A stretch of 64,000 nucleotides of DNA, from contig NZ_QTQI01000012.1 of NCBI RefSeq assembly GCF_003853705.1, positions 155,801 through 219,800 on the forward strand, given 5' to 3'. Below the pieces are notes generated by a model that was given only the letters and a program-made list of their open reading frames with translations, ran no database searches and was not told the origin of the DNA. The position numbers and the translations under genes were made by a program. This DNA is from Burkholderia sp. Bp8992 (lineage in GTDB: Bacteria > Pseudomonadota > Gammaproteobacteria > Burkholderiales > Burkholderiaceae). The stretch's first letter is position 1, and each line of letters begins with the position of its first letter. This document shows, in pieces, positions 16,073-25,772 of this stretch.

Positions 16073-17836
16073 ATGAACATGCCCAGCGCGGAATTCTCCA
16101 CGTCGGAACCCCTTTCCCCTCCCGATAGCGACTCCATCGGCGGCACCGTGCTGATGAAGGCACTCGCCGACGAAAACGTCGAATTCATCTGGGGCTACCC
16201 CGGCGGCTCGGTTCTCTACATCTACGACGAGCTGTACAAGCAGGACAAGATTCAGCACGTGCTGGTGCGCCATGAACAGGCGGCCGTGCACGCAGCCGAT
16301 GCGTATGCGCGTTCCACCGGCAATGTCGGCGTCTGTCTCGTGACGTCGGGCCCCGGTGTCACCAACGCGGTGACCGGCATCGCAACGGCCTACATGGATT
16401 CGATCCCGATGGTCGTGATCAGCGGCCAGGTGCCGACTGCCGCGATCGGCCAGGATGCTTTCCAGGAATGCGACACCGTCGGCATCACGCGTCCGTGCGT
16501 GAAGCACAACTTCCTCGTGAAGGACGTGCGCGACCTCGCGGAAACCGTCAAGAAGGCGTTCTACATCGCCCGTACCGGCCGTCCGGGCCCGGTGCTGATC
16601 GACATCCCGAAGGACATCTCGAAGACGCCGTGCCAGTACGAGCCGGTCAAGAGCGTGTCGCTGCGTTCGTACAACCCCGTCACGAAGGGCCATTCGGGCC
16701 AGATCCGCAAGGCCGTGTCGCTGCTGCTGACGGCCAAGCGCCCGTACATCTACACGGGTGGCGGCATCATCCTCGCCGATGCGTCGCGTGAGCTGAACCA
16801 GTTCGCGGACCTGCTCGGCTACCCGGTCACGAACACGCTGATGGGCCTCGGCGGCTATCGCGCGTCGGACAGGAAATTCCTCGGCATGCTCGGCATGCAC
16901 GGCACCTACGAAGCGAACATGGCGATGCAGCACTGCGACGTGCTGATCGCGATCGGTGCCCGCTTCGACGACCGCGTGATCGGCGATCCGGCGCACTTCG
17001 CGTCGCGTCCGCGCAAGATCATCCACATCGATATCGACCCGTCGTCGATCTCGAAGCGCGTGAAGGTCGACATCCCGATCGTCGGCGACGTGAAGGAAGT
17101 GCTGAAGGAGCTGATCGAGCAGCTGCAGACGGCCGAGCACGGCCCCGACACCGAGGCGCTCGCGCAATGGTGGAAGGACATCGAGGGCTGGCGCTCGAAG
17201 GACTGCCTGAAGTACGACCGCGAAAGCGAGATCATCAAGCCGCAGTACGTGGTGGAGAAGGCGTGGGAGCTGACGGACGGCAATGCGTTCGTGTGCTCGG
17301 ACGTCGGCCAGCACCAGATGTGGGCTGCGCAGTTCTACCGATTCAACAAGCCGCGTCGCTGGATCAACTCCGGCGGCCTCGGCACGATGGGCTTCGGCCT
17401 GCCGGCAGCGATGGGCGTCAAGATGGCGCACCCGGACGACGACGTGCTGTGCATCACGGGCGAAGGCTCGATCCAGATGTGCATCCAGGAACTGTCGACC
17501 TGCCTGCAGTACGACACGCCCGTGAAGATCATTTCGCTGAACAACCGCTATCTCGGCATGGTCCGCCAGTGGCAGCAGATCGAATACAGCAAGCGCTATT
17601 CGCATTCGTACATGGATGCGCTGCCGGATTTCGTGAAGCTCGCCGAAGCGTACGGCCATGTGGGCTTGCGGATCGAAAAGACCTCGGATGTGGAGCCGGC
17701 GCTGAAGGAAGCGCTGCGCCTGAAGGACCGCACCGTGTTTCTCGACTTCCAGACCGATCCGACCGAAAACGTCTGGCCGATGGTACAGGCCGGCAAGGGC
17801 ATCACCGAGATGCTGCTCGGATCGGAAGACCTGTAA
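16073..17836 (+). CDS. ilvB: Acetolactate synthase, large (catalytic) subunit
   Basis: The 587-residue enzyme condenses two pyruvates to 2-acetolactate, or pyruvate plus 2-oxobutyrate to acetohydroxybutyrate, the first common step of Val, Leu and Ile synthesis. The catalytic glutamate region is RHEQAAVHAADAYAR, the FAD/central domain follows, and the thiamine diphosphate motif is GEGSIQMCIQELSTCLQY near residue 470. The ATG at 16073 gives the usual beta-proteobacterial length. It is followed by ilvH (113-base gap) and ilvC. Confidence 0.97.
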   Translation: MNMPSAEFSTSEPLSPPDSDSIGGTVLMKALADENVEFIWGYPGGSVLYIYDELYKQDKIQHVLVRHEQAAVHAADAYARSTGNVGVCLVTSGPGVTNAVTGIATAYMDSIPMVVISGQVPTAAIGQDAFQECDTVGITRPCVKHNFLVKDVRDLAETVKKAFYIARTGRPGPVLIDIPKDISKTPCQYEPVKSVSLRSYNPVTKGHSGQIRKAVSLLLTAKRPYIYTGGGIILADASRELNQFADLLGYPVTNTLMGLGGYRASDRKFLGMLGMHGTYEANMAMQHCDVLIAIGARFDDRVIGDPAHFASRPRKIIHIDIDPSSISKRVKVDIPIVGDVKEVLKELIEQLQTAEHGPDTEALAQWWKDIEGWRSKDCLKYDRESEIIKPQYVVEKAWELTDGNAFVCSDVGQHQMWAAQFYRFNKPRRWINSGGLGTMGFGLPAAMGVKMAHPDDDVLCITGEGSIQMCIQELSTCLQYDTPVKIISLNNRYLGMVRQWQQIEYSKRYSHSYMDALPDFVKLAEAYGHVGLRIEKTSDVEPALKEALRLKDRTVFLDFQTDPTENVWPMVQAGKGITEMLLGSEDL

Positions 17837-17948
17837 CGGCGCGACGCGCGCTTGAGCCCGATGCGGCCGCCTTCACGAAAGGCGGTGCGGCACCGGGCGG
17901 CGCGCGGCGCGAGTGAATCGACACGGACACATTCTGGAAGAAGCGAAC

Positions 17949-18440
17949 ATGAGACACATCATTTCCGTCCTGCTGGAGAACGAACCGGGCGCGCTGTCGC
18001 GCGTGGTCGGCCTGTTCTCCGCACGCGGCTACAACATCGAAACCTTGACGGTGGCGCCGACCGAAGACCAATCGCTGTCGCGGCTCACCATCGTTTCCAT
18101 TGGCTCCGACGACGTGATCGAACAGATCACGAAGCATCTGAACCGCTTGATCGAGGTGGTGAAAGTGGTGGACCTGACCGACGGTGCACACATCGAACGC
18201 GAGCTGATGCTGATCAAGGTACGTGCAGTGGGCAAGGAGCGCGAAGAAATGAAGCGGATGTCGGACATTTTCCGCGGCCGCATCATCGACGTGACCGAAA
18301 AGACCTACACGATCGAATTGACGGGCGCGAGCGACAAGCTCGACGCATTCATCCAGGGGCTGGACGCGGGCGCGATCCTGGAGACCGTGCGCACCGGCAG
18401 CTCCGGCATCGGGCGCGGCGAGCGCATCCTGAAGGTGTGA
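17949..18440 (+). CDS. ilvH: Acetolactate synthase, small (regulatory) subunit
   Basis: The 163-residue protein begins RHIISVLLENEPGALSRVVGLFSARGYNIETL, an ACT domain that binds valine and confers feedback inhibition on the catalytic subunit. The C-terminal ALS-SS-C domain ends in SSGIGRGERILKV. Full family length. It follows ilvB and precedes ilvC in one operon. Confidence 0.97.
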   Translation: MRHIISVLLENEPGALSRVVGLFSARGYNIETLTVAPTEDQSLSRLTIVSIGSDDVIEQITKHLNRLIEVVKVVDLTDGAHIERELMLIKVRAVGKEREEMKRMSDIFRGRIIDVTEKTYTIELTGASDKLDAFIQGLDAGAILETVRTGSSGIGRGERILKV

Positions 18441-18526
18441 TGCCGAAATTGCCAGACAGGCACGCCGGGTGCGCCGTCATGTCCCGGCCCGCAGTACTCC
18501 ATCCGAACGAATTGTTGAATTTTTGA

Positions 18527-19561
<1,035 letters not shown>

Positions 19562-19606
19562 GCACCGCGTGCTGTTCCGGCCCTTCGAGTGGAGGGTCGG
19601 TATCAA

Positions 19607-19645
19607 AAAGCCGTCCGAAGGCAGCAGTGCCCCGGGCGGCTTTTG
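19607..19645 (+). terminator. Rho-independent terminator after ilvC
   Basis: AAAGCCGTCC (19607-19616) pairs with GGGCGGCTTT (19634-19643), with one G-U pair, followed by a short T run. Confidence 0.65.
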
Positions 19646-19688
19646 CTATCCTACGGGCTTTGCAATTCACCGAACACAGAACGAATCC

Positions 19689-20333
19689 ATGAACTATCCT
19701 CATCCGATCATCGCGCGCGAAGGCTGGCCGTTCATCGCGATTGCTGCCGTCGTCGCGCTGTTGATCCACGCCGTCGGGGGCTTCGGCTTCGCGTGGCCGT
19801 TCTGGCTGCTGCTCGTCTTCGTCGTCCAGTTCTTCCGCGATCCGCAGCGCCCGATCCCGGCGCAGCCGAATGCGGTGCTGTGCCCGGCAGACGGCCGCAT
19901 CGTCGCGGTCGAGACCGCACAAGACCCGTACGCGAACCGTGAAGCGCTGAAGATCAGCGTGTTCATGAATGTATTCAATGTCCACTCGCAGCGTTCGCCG
20001 GTCGATGGCGCGATCACCAAGGTCGAATACTTCCCGGGCGCGTTCCTGAACGCGGCGATCGACAAGGCGTCGACCGAGAACGAGCGCAATGCGGTCGTGA
20101 TCCAGACGGCAAGCGGCAAGACCGTCACCGCCGTGCAGATCGCGGGCCTCGTCGCCCGCCGGATCCTCTGCTACGTCCGGGCCGGCGAGCCGCTGTCGCG
20201 CGGCCAGCGCTACGGTTTCATCCGCTTCGGTTCGCGCGTCGACGTGTACCTGCCGCTCGGCAGCCGCGCGAAGGTGTCGATCGGCGAGAAGGTCTACGCG
20301 TCGTCGACGATCCTCGCCGAGCTCGAGCAGTAA
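19689..20333 (+). CDS. psd: Phosphatidylserine decarboxylase proenzyme
   Basis: The 214-residue enzyme makes phosphatidylethanolamine from phosphatidylserine at the inner membrane. It has an N-terminal membrane segment, the conserved [10 protein letters not shown] and CPADGRIV blocks, the HSQRSPVDG metal/active-site region, and a self-cleavage site at the Gly-Ser of [11 protein letters not shown], which yields the pyruvoyl group. This is the shorter form common in beta-proteobacteria. pssA follows 15 bases later and supplies its substrate. Confidence 0.96.
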   Translation: MNYPHPIIAREGWPFIAIAAVVALLIHAVGGFGFAWPFWLLLVFVVQFFRDPQRPIPAQPNAVLCPADGRIVAVETAQDPYANREALKISVFMNVFNVHSQRSPVDGAITKVEYFPGAFLNAAIDKASTENERNAVVIQTASGKTVTAVQIAGLVARRILCYVRAGEPLSRGQRYGFIRFGSRVDVYLPLGSRAKVSIGEKVYASSTILAELEQ

Positions 20334-20348
20334 GCGGCGGGGCGCACG

Positions 20349-21221
20349 ATGGCCGCATTCAAACCGCGTCGGCCGCGTAACGGCTCCGGCCAGACGCCAC
20401 GCCCGTTCCGCCGCAACAAGGTGATGGCGCCCGATGCGGCGCCGCTCGAGAGCCGCCGCGCCGCGCGCCAGCGGTTCCTGAAGACGCGCGGCATCTACCT
20501 GCTGCCGAACGCATTCACGACCGCCGCGCTGTTCTGCGGCTTCTTCGCGGTCGTGCAGGCGATGAACGTGCGCTTCGAGATCGCCGCGATCGCGATTTTC
20601 GTCGCGATGGTGCTCGACGGGATGGACGGGCGCGTCGCACGCATGACGCACACGCAGAGCGCGTTCGGCGAGCAGTTCGACAGCCTGTCGGACATGGTGT
20701 CGTTCGGCGTCGCGCCCGCGCTCGTGATGTACGAGTGGGTGCTGAAGGATCTCGGCCGCTGGGGCTGGCTCGCCGCGTTCGTCTACTGCTCGGGCGCCGC
20801 GCTGCGTCTCGCGCGCTTCAACACGAACATCGGCGTGGTCGACAAGCGCTTCTTCCAGGGGCTGCCCAGCCCGGCCGCCGCCGCGCTGATCGCGGGCTTC
20901 GTGTGGCTCGCGACCGACAACCGCGTGCCGATGAAGCTCGGCTGGCTGCCGTGGGTCGCGTTCGTGCTGACGATCTATGCGGGCGTGACGATGGTGTCGA
21001 ACGCGCCGTTCTACAGCGGCAAGGCGCTCGACGTGCGGCACCGCGTGCCGTTCGCGGCGATCCTGCTGGTCGTCGTCGCGTTCGTGCTCGTGTCGTCCGA
21101 TCCGCCGCTGATGCTGTTCTGCCTGTTTGTCCTGTACGGGCTGTCCGGCTATGTGTTCTGGGCCTATATGGCCGTCCGCGGGCGCGCGAATCCGGCGCGC
21201 TCGTCGCAGCGCGATCACTGA
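20349..21221 (+). CDS. pssA: CDP-diacylglycerol-serine O-phosphatidyltransferase
   Basis: The 290-residue integral membrane enzyme makes phosphatidylserine from CDP-diacylglycerol and serine. The CDP-alcohol phosphatidyltransferase motif is visible as MDGRVAR...G...D...D (about residues 93-115), within several transmembrane helices. About 45 basic residues precede the first helix. It is co-transcribed with psd and ends at a strong terminator. Confidence 0.95.
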   Translation: MAAFKPRRPRNGSGQTPRPFRRNKVMAPDAAPLESRRAARQRFLKTRGIYLLPNAFTTAALFCGFFAVVQAMNVRFEIAAIAIFVAMVLDGMDGRVARMTHTQSAFGEQFDSLSDMVSFGVAPALVMYEWVLKDLGRWGWLAAFVYCSGAALRLARFNTNIGVVDKRFFQGLPSPAAAALIAGFVWLATDNRVPMKLGWLPWVAFVLTIYAGVTMVSNAPFYSGKALDVRHRVPFAAILLVVVAFVLVSSDPPLMLFCLFVLYGLSGYVFWAYMAVRGRANPARSSQRDH

Positions 21222-21237
21222 CGTGCGATTGACCCGG

Positions 21238-21268
21238 AAACGGCGGCCTCGAGGCCGCCGTTTTTATT
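21238..21268 (+). terminator. Rho-independent terminator after pssA
   Basis: A perfect 13-bp palindromic stem, AAACGGCGGCCTC (21238-21250) with GAGGCCGCCGTTT (21251-21263), runs into a T-rich tail. Confidence 0.9.
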
Positions 21269-21316
21269 TGTCCCCCTTTTCGCGCCGGGCCGCGGGAATC
21301 CCCGGGCGGCGTCCGA

Positions 21317-21345
21317 TTGCGCGGTCACTGGAATGCCGCTATAGT
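21317..21345 (+). promoter_or_regulatory. Promoter of the leuA leader transcript
   Basis: A TTGCGC -35-like box (21317-21322), a 17-base spacer and a TATAGT -10 box (21340-21345). The expected start site, about 7-8 bases on, coincides with the A of the leader-peptide ATG at 21353. Confidence 0.6.
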
Positions 21346-21352
21346 CTTCGGC

Positions 21353-21433
21353 ATGACTGCATCTTCCCGCCTCTCCCTCCTTCTAGCCGGTGCGCCGCTA
21401 CGCGCGCTAGCTTTGGCGCGCCTGCCGCGCTGA
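21353..21433 (+). CDS. Candidate leucine-rich leader peptide of leuA (26 aa)
   Basis: This small ORF, ATG 21353 to TGA 21431-21433, encodes 26 residues of which 8 are leucine. Five of the eight leucines use uncommon codons for this GC-rich genome (three CTA, one CTT, one TTG). It begins MTASSRLSLLLAG. It lies 104 bases before leuA and its ATG sits where transcription should start, so it has no ribosome-binding site and would be translated leaderless. High leucine content with rare codons is the hallmark of an attenuation leader. I see no convincing terminator with a U-tract downstream, only a CGCCA/TGGCG hairpin (about 21476-21489), so the mechanism is open. Confidence 0.6.
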   Translation: MTASSRLSLLLAGAPLRALALARLPR

Positions 21434-21537
21434 CCGTTCTCGCCCCCCGTCTCAAGCCTCGTCTGTTGTTGAGCGTCGCCAGCGGTGGCGCGATCTCATT
21501 ACGTTTGACTTCCGTATAAAGAGCCCTGGAGCCCCCC

Positions 21538-23082
21538 ATGACAGACAAGCTGATCATTTTCGATACGACGTTGCGTGACGGCGAACAATCGCCCGGCGCG
21601 TCGATGACGAAGGAAGAGAAAATCCGCATCGCGAAGAACCTCGAGCGGATGAAGGTCGACGTGATCGAAGCCGGCTTCGCGGCCAGCTCGAACGGCGACT
21701 TCGACGCGATCCACACGATCGCCGGTCTCGTGAAGGACAGCACGATCTGTTCGCTGGCGCGAGCCAACGACAAGGACATCCAGCGCGCGGCCGACGCGCT
21801 GAAGCCGGCCAACAGCTCGCGGATCCACACGTTCATCGCGACGTCGCCGCTGCACATGGAGAAGAAGCTGCGGATGACGCCCGACCAGGTGTTCGAGCAG
21901 GCACGTCTCGCGGTGCGTTTCGCGCGCAAGTTCACCGACAACGTCGAATTCTCGCCGGAAGACGGCAGCCGTTCGGATCTCGATTTCCTGTGCCGCGTGC
22001 TGGAAGCCGTGATCGCGGAAGGCGCGACGACGATCAACATCGCCGACACGGTCGGCTACGGCGTGCCGGAGCTCTACGGCAACCTCGTGAAGACGCTGCG
22101 CGAGCGCATTCCGAACTCGGACAAGGCGATCTTCTCGGTGCACTGCCACAACGACCTCGGGATGGCGGTCGCGAACTCGCTGGCCGGCGTGAAGATCGGC
22201 GGTGCGCGCCAGATCGAGTGCACGATCAACGGGCTCGGCGAGCGCGCGGGCAACACGTCGCTCGAAGAAATCGTGATGGCCGTGAAGACGCGCAAGGACT
22301 ACTTCGGCCTCGACGTCGGCATCGACACGACGCAGATCGTGCCGACGTCGAAGCTCGTGTCGCAGATCACCGGTTTCGTCGTGCAGCCGAACAAGGCGGT
22401 GGTCGGCGCGAACGCGTTCGCGCACGCGTCGGGCATCCACCAGGACGGCGTGCTGAAGGCACGCGACACCTACGAGATCATGCGCGCGGAAGACGTGGGC
22501 TGGACTGCGAACAAGATCGTGCTCGGCAAGCTGTCGGGCCGTAACGCGTTCAAGCAGCGCCTGCAGGAACTCGGCGTGTCGCTCGACAGCGAAGCCGAAC
22601 TGAACGCCGCGTTCATGCGTTTCAAGGATCTGGCCGACCGCAAGGCCGAGATCTTCGACGAGGACATCATCGCGATCGTCTCCGAAGAGTCGGCGCTCGC
22701 GCACGAGCAGGAGCACTACAAGTTCGTGTCGCTGTCGCAGCGCTCGGAAACGGGCGAGCAGCCGCAGGCGAAGGTCGTGTTCGCGGTCGAAGGCCAGGAA
22801 GTGACGGGCGAGGCGCGCGGCAACGGCCCGGTCGACGCGACGTTCAATGCGATCGAGGGTGAAGTCGGCAGCGGGTCCGAACTGCTGCTGTACTCGGTGA
22901 ACGCCATCACGACCGGCACGCAGGCGCAGGGCGAGGTGACCGTCCGCCTGTCGAAGAGCGGGCGGATCGTCAATGGCGTCGGCACCGATCCGGACATCGT
23001 CGCCGCATCGGCGAAGGCGTACATCTCCGCGCTGAACAAGCTGCATTCGAAGGACGACAAGCTCAACCCGCAGCGCTCGTAA
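21538..23082 (+). CDS. leuA: 2-isopropylmalate synthase
   Basis: The 514-residue enzyme condenses acetyl-CoA with 2-oxoisovalerate, committing carbon to leucine. The N-terminal TIM barrel has [16 protein letters not shown] and the metal-binding HCHNDLG motif (about residue 203). The C-terminal regulatory domain (from about residue 385) binds leucine for feedback inhibition. GGAG lies six bases before the ATG. A leucine-rich leader ORF upstream suggests additional control by leucyl-tRNA supply. Confidence 0.97.
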   Translation: MTDKLIIFDTTLRDGEQSPGASMTKEEKIRIAKNLERMKVDVIEAGFAASSNGDFDAIHTIAGLVKDSTICSLARANDKDIQRAADALKPANSSRIHTFIATSPLHMEKKLRMTPDQVFEQARLAVRFARKFTDNVEFSPEDGSRSDLDFLCRVLEAVIAEGATTINIADTVGYGVPELYGNLVKTLRERIPNSDKAIFSVHCHNDLGMAVANSLAGVKIGGARQIECTINGLGERAGNTSLEEIVMAVKTRKDYFGLDVGIDTTQIVPTSKLVSQITGFVVQPNKAVVGANAFAHASGIHQDGVLKARDTYEIMRAEDVGWTANKIVLGKLSGRNAFKQRLQELGVSLDSEAELNAAFMRFKDLADRKAEIFDEDIIAIVSEESALAHEQEHYKFVSLSQRSETGEQPQAKVVFAVEGQEVTGEARGNGPVDATFNAIEGEVGSGSELLLYSVNAITTGTQAQGEVTVRLSKSGRIVNGVGTDPDIVAASAKAYISALNKLHSKDDKLNPQRS

Positions 23083-23106
23083 GCGCCGCGCGCTGAGCCT
23101 CTCCGG

Positions 23107-23144
23107 AACGCCCCGTGCGGCCCTGCGCCGCCGGGGCGTTTTTT
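23107..23144 (+). terminator. Rho-independent terminator after leuA
   Basis: AACGCCCCG (23107-23115) pairs with CGGGGCGTT (23132-23140), followed by TTTT. It separates leuA from the convergent SulP gene. Confidence 0.85.
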
Positions 23145-23154
23145 CATCTGCCGC

Positions 23155-24705
23155 TCATTCGGCGGCCGGCGCGCGGAACAGCCAGCGGCGCGTCGCCGGG
23201 CGCGGCGCCGGGCTGCGCCGGCGGAACTCGACCGCGATCCCGCGACGCGGCGCATCGGCGACGAACGCGTCGAGCAGTTCGAGCACGTCGTGATCGATGT
23301 AGTCGGCGCGTGTCGCGTCGATGATCACCGCCGCGCGGTCCGGAATGTGCCGCAGGTGGTGCTTGACCTGCACCTTGCCGAGGAACGACACGTCCTTGCG
23401 GAACGACAGCAGGAAGTGGTCGTCGTGCTGCGCGAGCGTGACGGGGCTCTTCAGGTTCGCGACGGCGACCGCCAGCACGCTGCACGCGAGGCCGAGCGCG
23501 ATGCCGAACAGCAGGTCGACCGAGAGCACGCCGATGATCGTCGCCGCGAACGGCACGAACGCGGCCGGCCCTTGCTTCATCACCGAACGGAACAGCGCCG
23601 GCTTCGCGAGCTTGAAGCCCGTGTGGATCAGGATTGCGGCGAGGCTCGCGAGCGGGATCAGGTTGATGAGTCCGGTGAGCGCGAACACGCTCGCGAGCAG
23701 CAAAATCCCGTGGACGATGGCCGACATCCGGCTTTGCGCGCCCGCGTTGACGTTAACCGAGCTGCGTACGATCACCGACGTGATCGGCAGCCCGCCAACG
23801 GCGCCCGCGACGAGATTGCCGACGCCCTGGGCCTTCAGCTCGCGATCGGGCTGCACCGGCCGGCGCTTCGGGTCGATCTGCTCGACGGCTTCGAGGCTCA
23901 GCAGCGTCTCGAGGCTCGCGACGACCGCGAGCGTGATCGCGACGCGCCACACGTCCGGATTGACGAGCTGCGCGAAGTTCGGGCCGAGCTCCGCATGCTT
24001 GAGCGAGGCCGCGAGCGCCGCGAACGACCCGAGCTCGGGCAGCGTCACGCGATGGGCGGCGCCCGGCGCGACGGCCGGCGCGACGAAGCCAAGCACGAGC
24101 GTCGCGCCGATCCCGAGCACGACGACTGCGAGCGGCGCGGGTACCGAGCGCACCAGCGCGAAGCGGCGCAGTACAGGCGTGTCCCACGCGATCAGCAGCG
24201 CGAGCGACGCGAGCGCGATGGCCGTGGCGGCCCATGCGACCGGCAGGCCCGGCCAGTTCGCAAACGGTTGCGCGGCCGAGCCGCCGATGCCGAACGCGAA
24301 CGGAATCTGCTTCACGATCAGCAGCAGGCCGATCGCGGCGAGCATGCCCTTGATGACGGGCGACGGCACGTAGGCGGCGAAGCGGCCGGCGCGCAGCATG
24401 CCGAACCCGAACTGCAGCACGCCGGACAGCAGCACCGCGAGCAGGAACGCGGAGAAGCTGCCGAGTTGCGCGATCCCTTCGACGACGATCACGACGAGGC
24501 CGGCGGCCGGCCCGCTGACGGACAGCGACGAGCCGCTCAGCAGCGCGACGACGATGCCGCCGACGATGCCGGACACGAGCCCGGCGAACGGTTCGACGCC
24601 CGAGGCGTTGGCGATGCCGAGACAGAGCGGCAGTGCGACGAGGAAAACGACGATGCCGGCGACGATGTCGCGCGGCAGGGTGGACAGGCGCTCGTTCAGT
24701 TTCAT
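23155..24705 (-). CDS. SulP-family (SLC26) anion transporter
   Basis: The 516-residue inner-membrane protein has the SulP core of about 12-14 helices, with the early VALPLCLGIANASGV motif and the LPITSVIVRSSVNVNAGAQSRMSAIVHG block, and a C-terminal cytoplasmic STAS-like region (about residues 425-500). Substrates of the family include sulfate, bicarbonate and dicarboxylates. The gene lies 39 bases after a beta-carbonic anhydrase gene on the same strand, which favours bicarbonate. The substrate is inferred from context, not read from residues. Confidence 0.88.
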   Translation of the reverse strand: MKLNERLSTLPRDIVAGIVVFLVALPLCLGIANASGVEPFAGLVSGIVGGIVVALLSGSSLSVSGPAAGLVVIVVEGIAQLGSFSAFLLAVLLSGVLQFGFGMLRAGRFAAYVPSPVIKGMLAAIGLLLIVKQIPFAFGIGGSAAQPFANWPGLPVAWAATAIALASLALLIAWDTPVLRRFALVRSVPAPLAVVVLGIGATLVLGFVAPAVAPGAAHRVTLPELGSFAALAASLKHAELGPNFAQLVNPDVWRVAITLAVVASLETLLSLEAVEQIDPKRRPVQPDRELKAQGVGNLVAGAVGGLPITSVIVRSSVNVNAGAQSRMSAIVHGILLLASVFALTGLINLIPLASLAAILIHTGFKLAKPALFRSVMKQGPAAFVPFAATIIGVLSVDLLFGIALGLACSVLAVAVANLKSPVTLAQHDDHFLLSFRKDVSFLGKVQVKHHLRHIPDRAAVIIDATRADYIDHDVLELLDAFVADAPRRGIAVEFRRRSPAPRPATRRWLFRAPAAE

Positions 24706-24744
24706 GGTTGGGGCGATTTCATTGGCGTTGGGGCGGGGGATGCA

Positions 24745-25386
24745 TCAGCCGAGCGCGTCGGCGGTTGCGGTCAGCGCGGGTTCGACGTCGACGGGCGCCG
24801 CCGCGTAGCCCGAATCGAGCTCCAGCAGGCGACCGTCGGCGAGCGAGAAGATCCAGCCATGCACGAGCGGCGGCCGCTCGCGACCGCGCACGATCGGCGA
24901 CGCGCGCAGCAGCCGTACCTGTTCGAGCACGTTCAGTTCGGCGAGGCGATCGGCGGCGGCCGTATCGTCGAGCCCGCCGAGCATGTCGCGATGGCGCCGC
25001 GCGAGCGCGCAGAGCGGTGCGATGCGGCGCGCGACGTGCGGCAGGTCGGCCGGCGGCGGTAGCAGCGACGCGCGCACGCCGCCGCAGCCGTAGTGCCCGC
25101 ACACGATCACGTGGTCGACCTTCAGCACGCGCACCGCGTACTCGAGCACGCTGGCGGAATTGTCGTCGTCGGGGTGGAACAGGTTCGCGATGTTGCGATG
25201 GACGAACAGTTCGCCGGGCGCGCAGTGCGTGATGGTTTCGGCCGGCACGCGGCTGTCGGCGCAGCCGATCCACAGGACGCGCGGGTTCTGGCCGCGCGCG
25301 AGCGCGTCGAAGAAGCCGGGCGAGTGTTCACGCGTCTCGCGGGCCCAGGCAATGTTGGCAACCAGCATGCTCTTGGGGCGATTCAT
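24745..25386 (-). CDS. can: Beta-class carbonic anhydrase
   Basis: The 213-residue zinc enzyme interconverts CO2 and bicarbonate. The metal and catalytic ligands are present: Cys-Ala-Asp-Ser-Arg near residue 43 and His-Tyr-Gly-Cys near residue 98, plus the FVHRNIAN block. Full length for the family. It is followed by the SulP transporter gene and probably shares its transcript, suggesting a small inorganic-carbon uptake or pH-homeostasis unit. Confidence 0.95.
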   Translation of the reverse strand: MNRPKSMLVANIAWARETREHSPGFFDALARGQNPRVLWIGCADSRVPAETITHCAPGELFVHRNIANLFHPDDDNSASVLEYAVRVLKVDHVIVCGHYGCGGVRASLLPPPADLPHVARRIAPLCALARRHRDMLGGLDDTAAADRLAELNVLEQVRLLRASPIVRGRERPPLVHGWIFSLADGRLLELDSGYAAAPVDVEPALTATADALG

Positions 25387-25694
25387 GAGGACTCCTTTGT
25401 GACCAAGGCAAATAAATATCGATGAAATGACGCAATCGCAATCTTTCTGAATTGAAAGGTTCGGTTTCGACTGATATTAGGGGTATGCCCTAGCACTCCG
25501 GGTGCAATGAAACAAATTGTTTCAAATTGATTTGGCGTAGTGCATCGTGTGCACCAACCCAACGCATGACATGCCCCGGATATGCCTGATTCGGCGCAAT
25601 GGCCCGCATGACGGGGCGTTCAGCGGATTGCCATCGGCGCGTCATCGATCGGGAAAGTTTTCCGCAATAATCCTCGAATTAAATAAGGCGGCGG
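25387..25694. other. AT-rich intergenic region upstream of the carbonic anhydrase gene
   Basis: The region is clearly lower in GC than its surroundings. It holds the carbonic anhydrase promoter region on the minus strand and a 17-bp palindrome at 25508-25524. A 60-codon plus-strand ORF at 25547-25729 runs through the terminator hairpin, has no recognisable domain or ribosome-binding site, and is not accepted as a gene. Confidence 0.6.
25508..25524. promoter_or_regulatory. 17-bp palindrome, candidate operator
   Basis: TGAAACAAATTGTTTCA has perfect 7-base arms around AAT. It lies about 122 bases upstream of the carbonic anhydrase start. Size and symmetry suit a dimeric repressor or activator; the protein is unknown. 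Confidence 0.45.
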
Positions 25695-25738
25695 AAAAAA
25701 GGAAATGGCCATTCCGCAATAATTCGTGAATGGCCATT
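25695..25738 (-). terminator. Rho-independent terminator after the lipoprotein gene
   Basis: On the minus strand an 11-bp stem (25738-25728 with 25714-25704), whose arms each contain the palindrome AATGGCCATT, is followed by TTTCCTTTTTT. It sits 35 bases after the lipoprotein stop. Confidence 0.65.
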
Positions 25739-25772
25739 GTGATAATTGCGTGTAAATGCGTAATCGGTCAGG

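Noticed and set aside
21476-21489. CGCCA/TGGCG hairpin as the leuA attenuator terminator
   Set aside because: The five-pair stem is weak and no U run follows, so it is not claimed as a terminator.
25547-25729. A 60-codon plus-strand ORF in the carbonic anhydrase upstream region
   Set aside because: It has no ribosome-binding site, runs into the terminator hairpin of the opposite gene and shows no conserved pattern.
25704-25738. Twin AATGGCCATT palindromes as a regulatory double operator
   Set aside because: They form the two arms of an 11-bp stem followed by a T run on the minus strand, directly after the lipoprotein gene, so a terminator explains them better.
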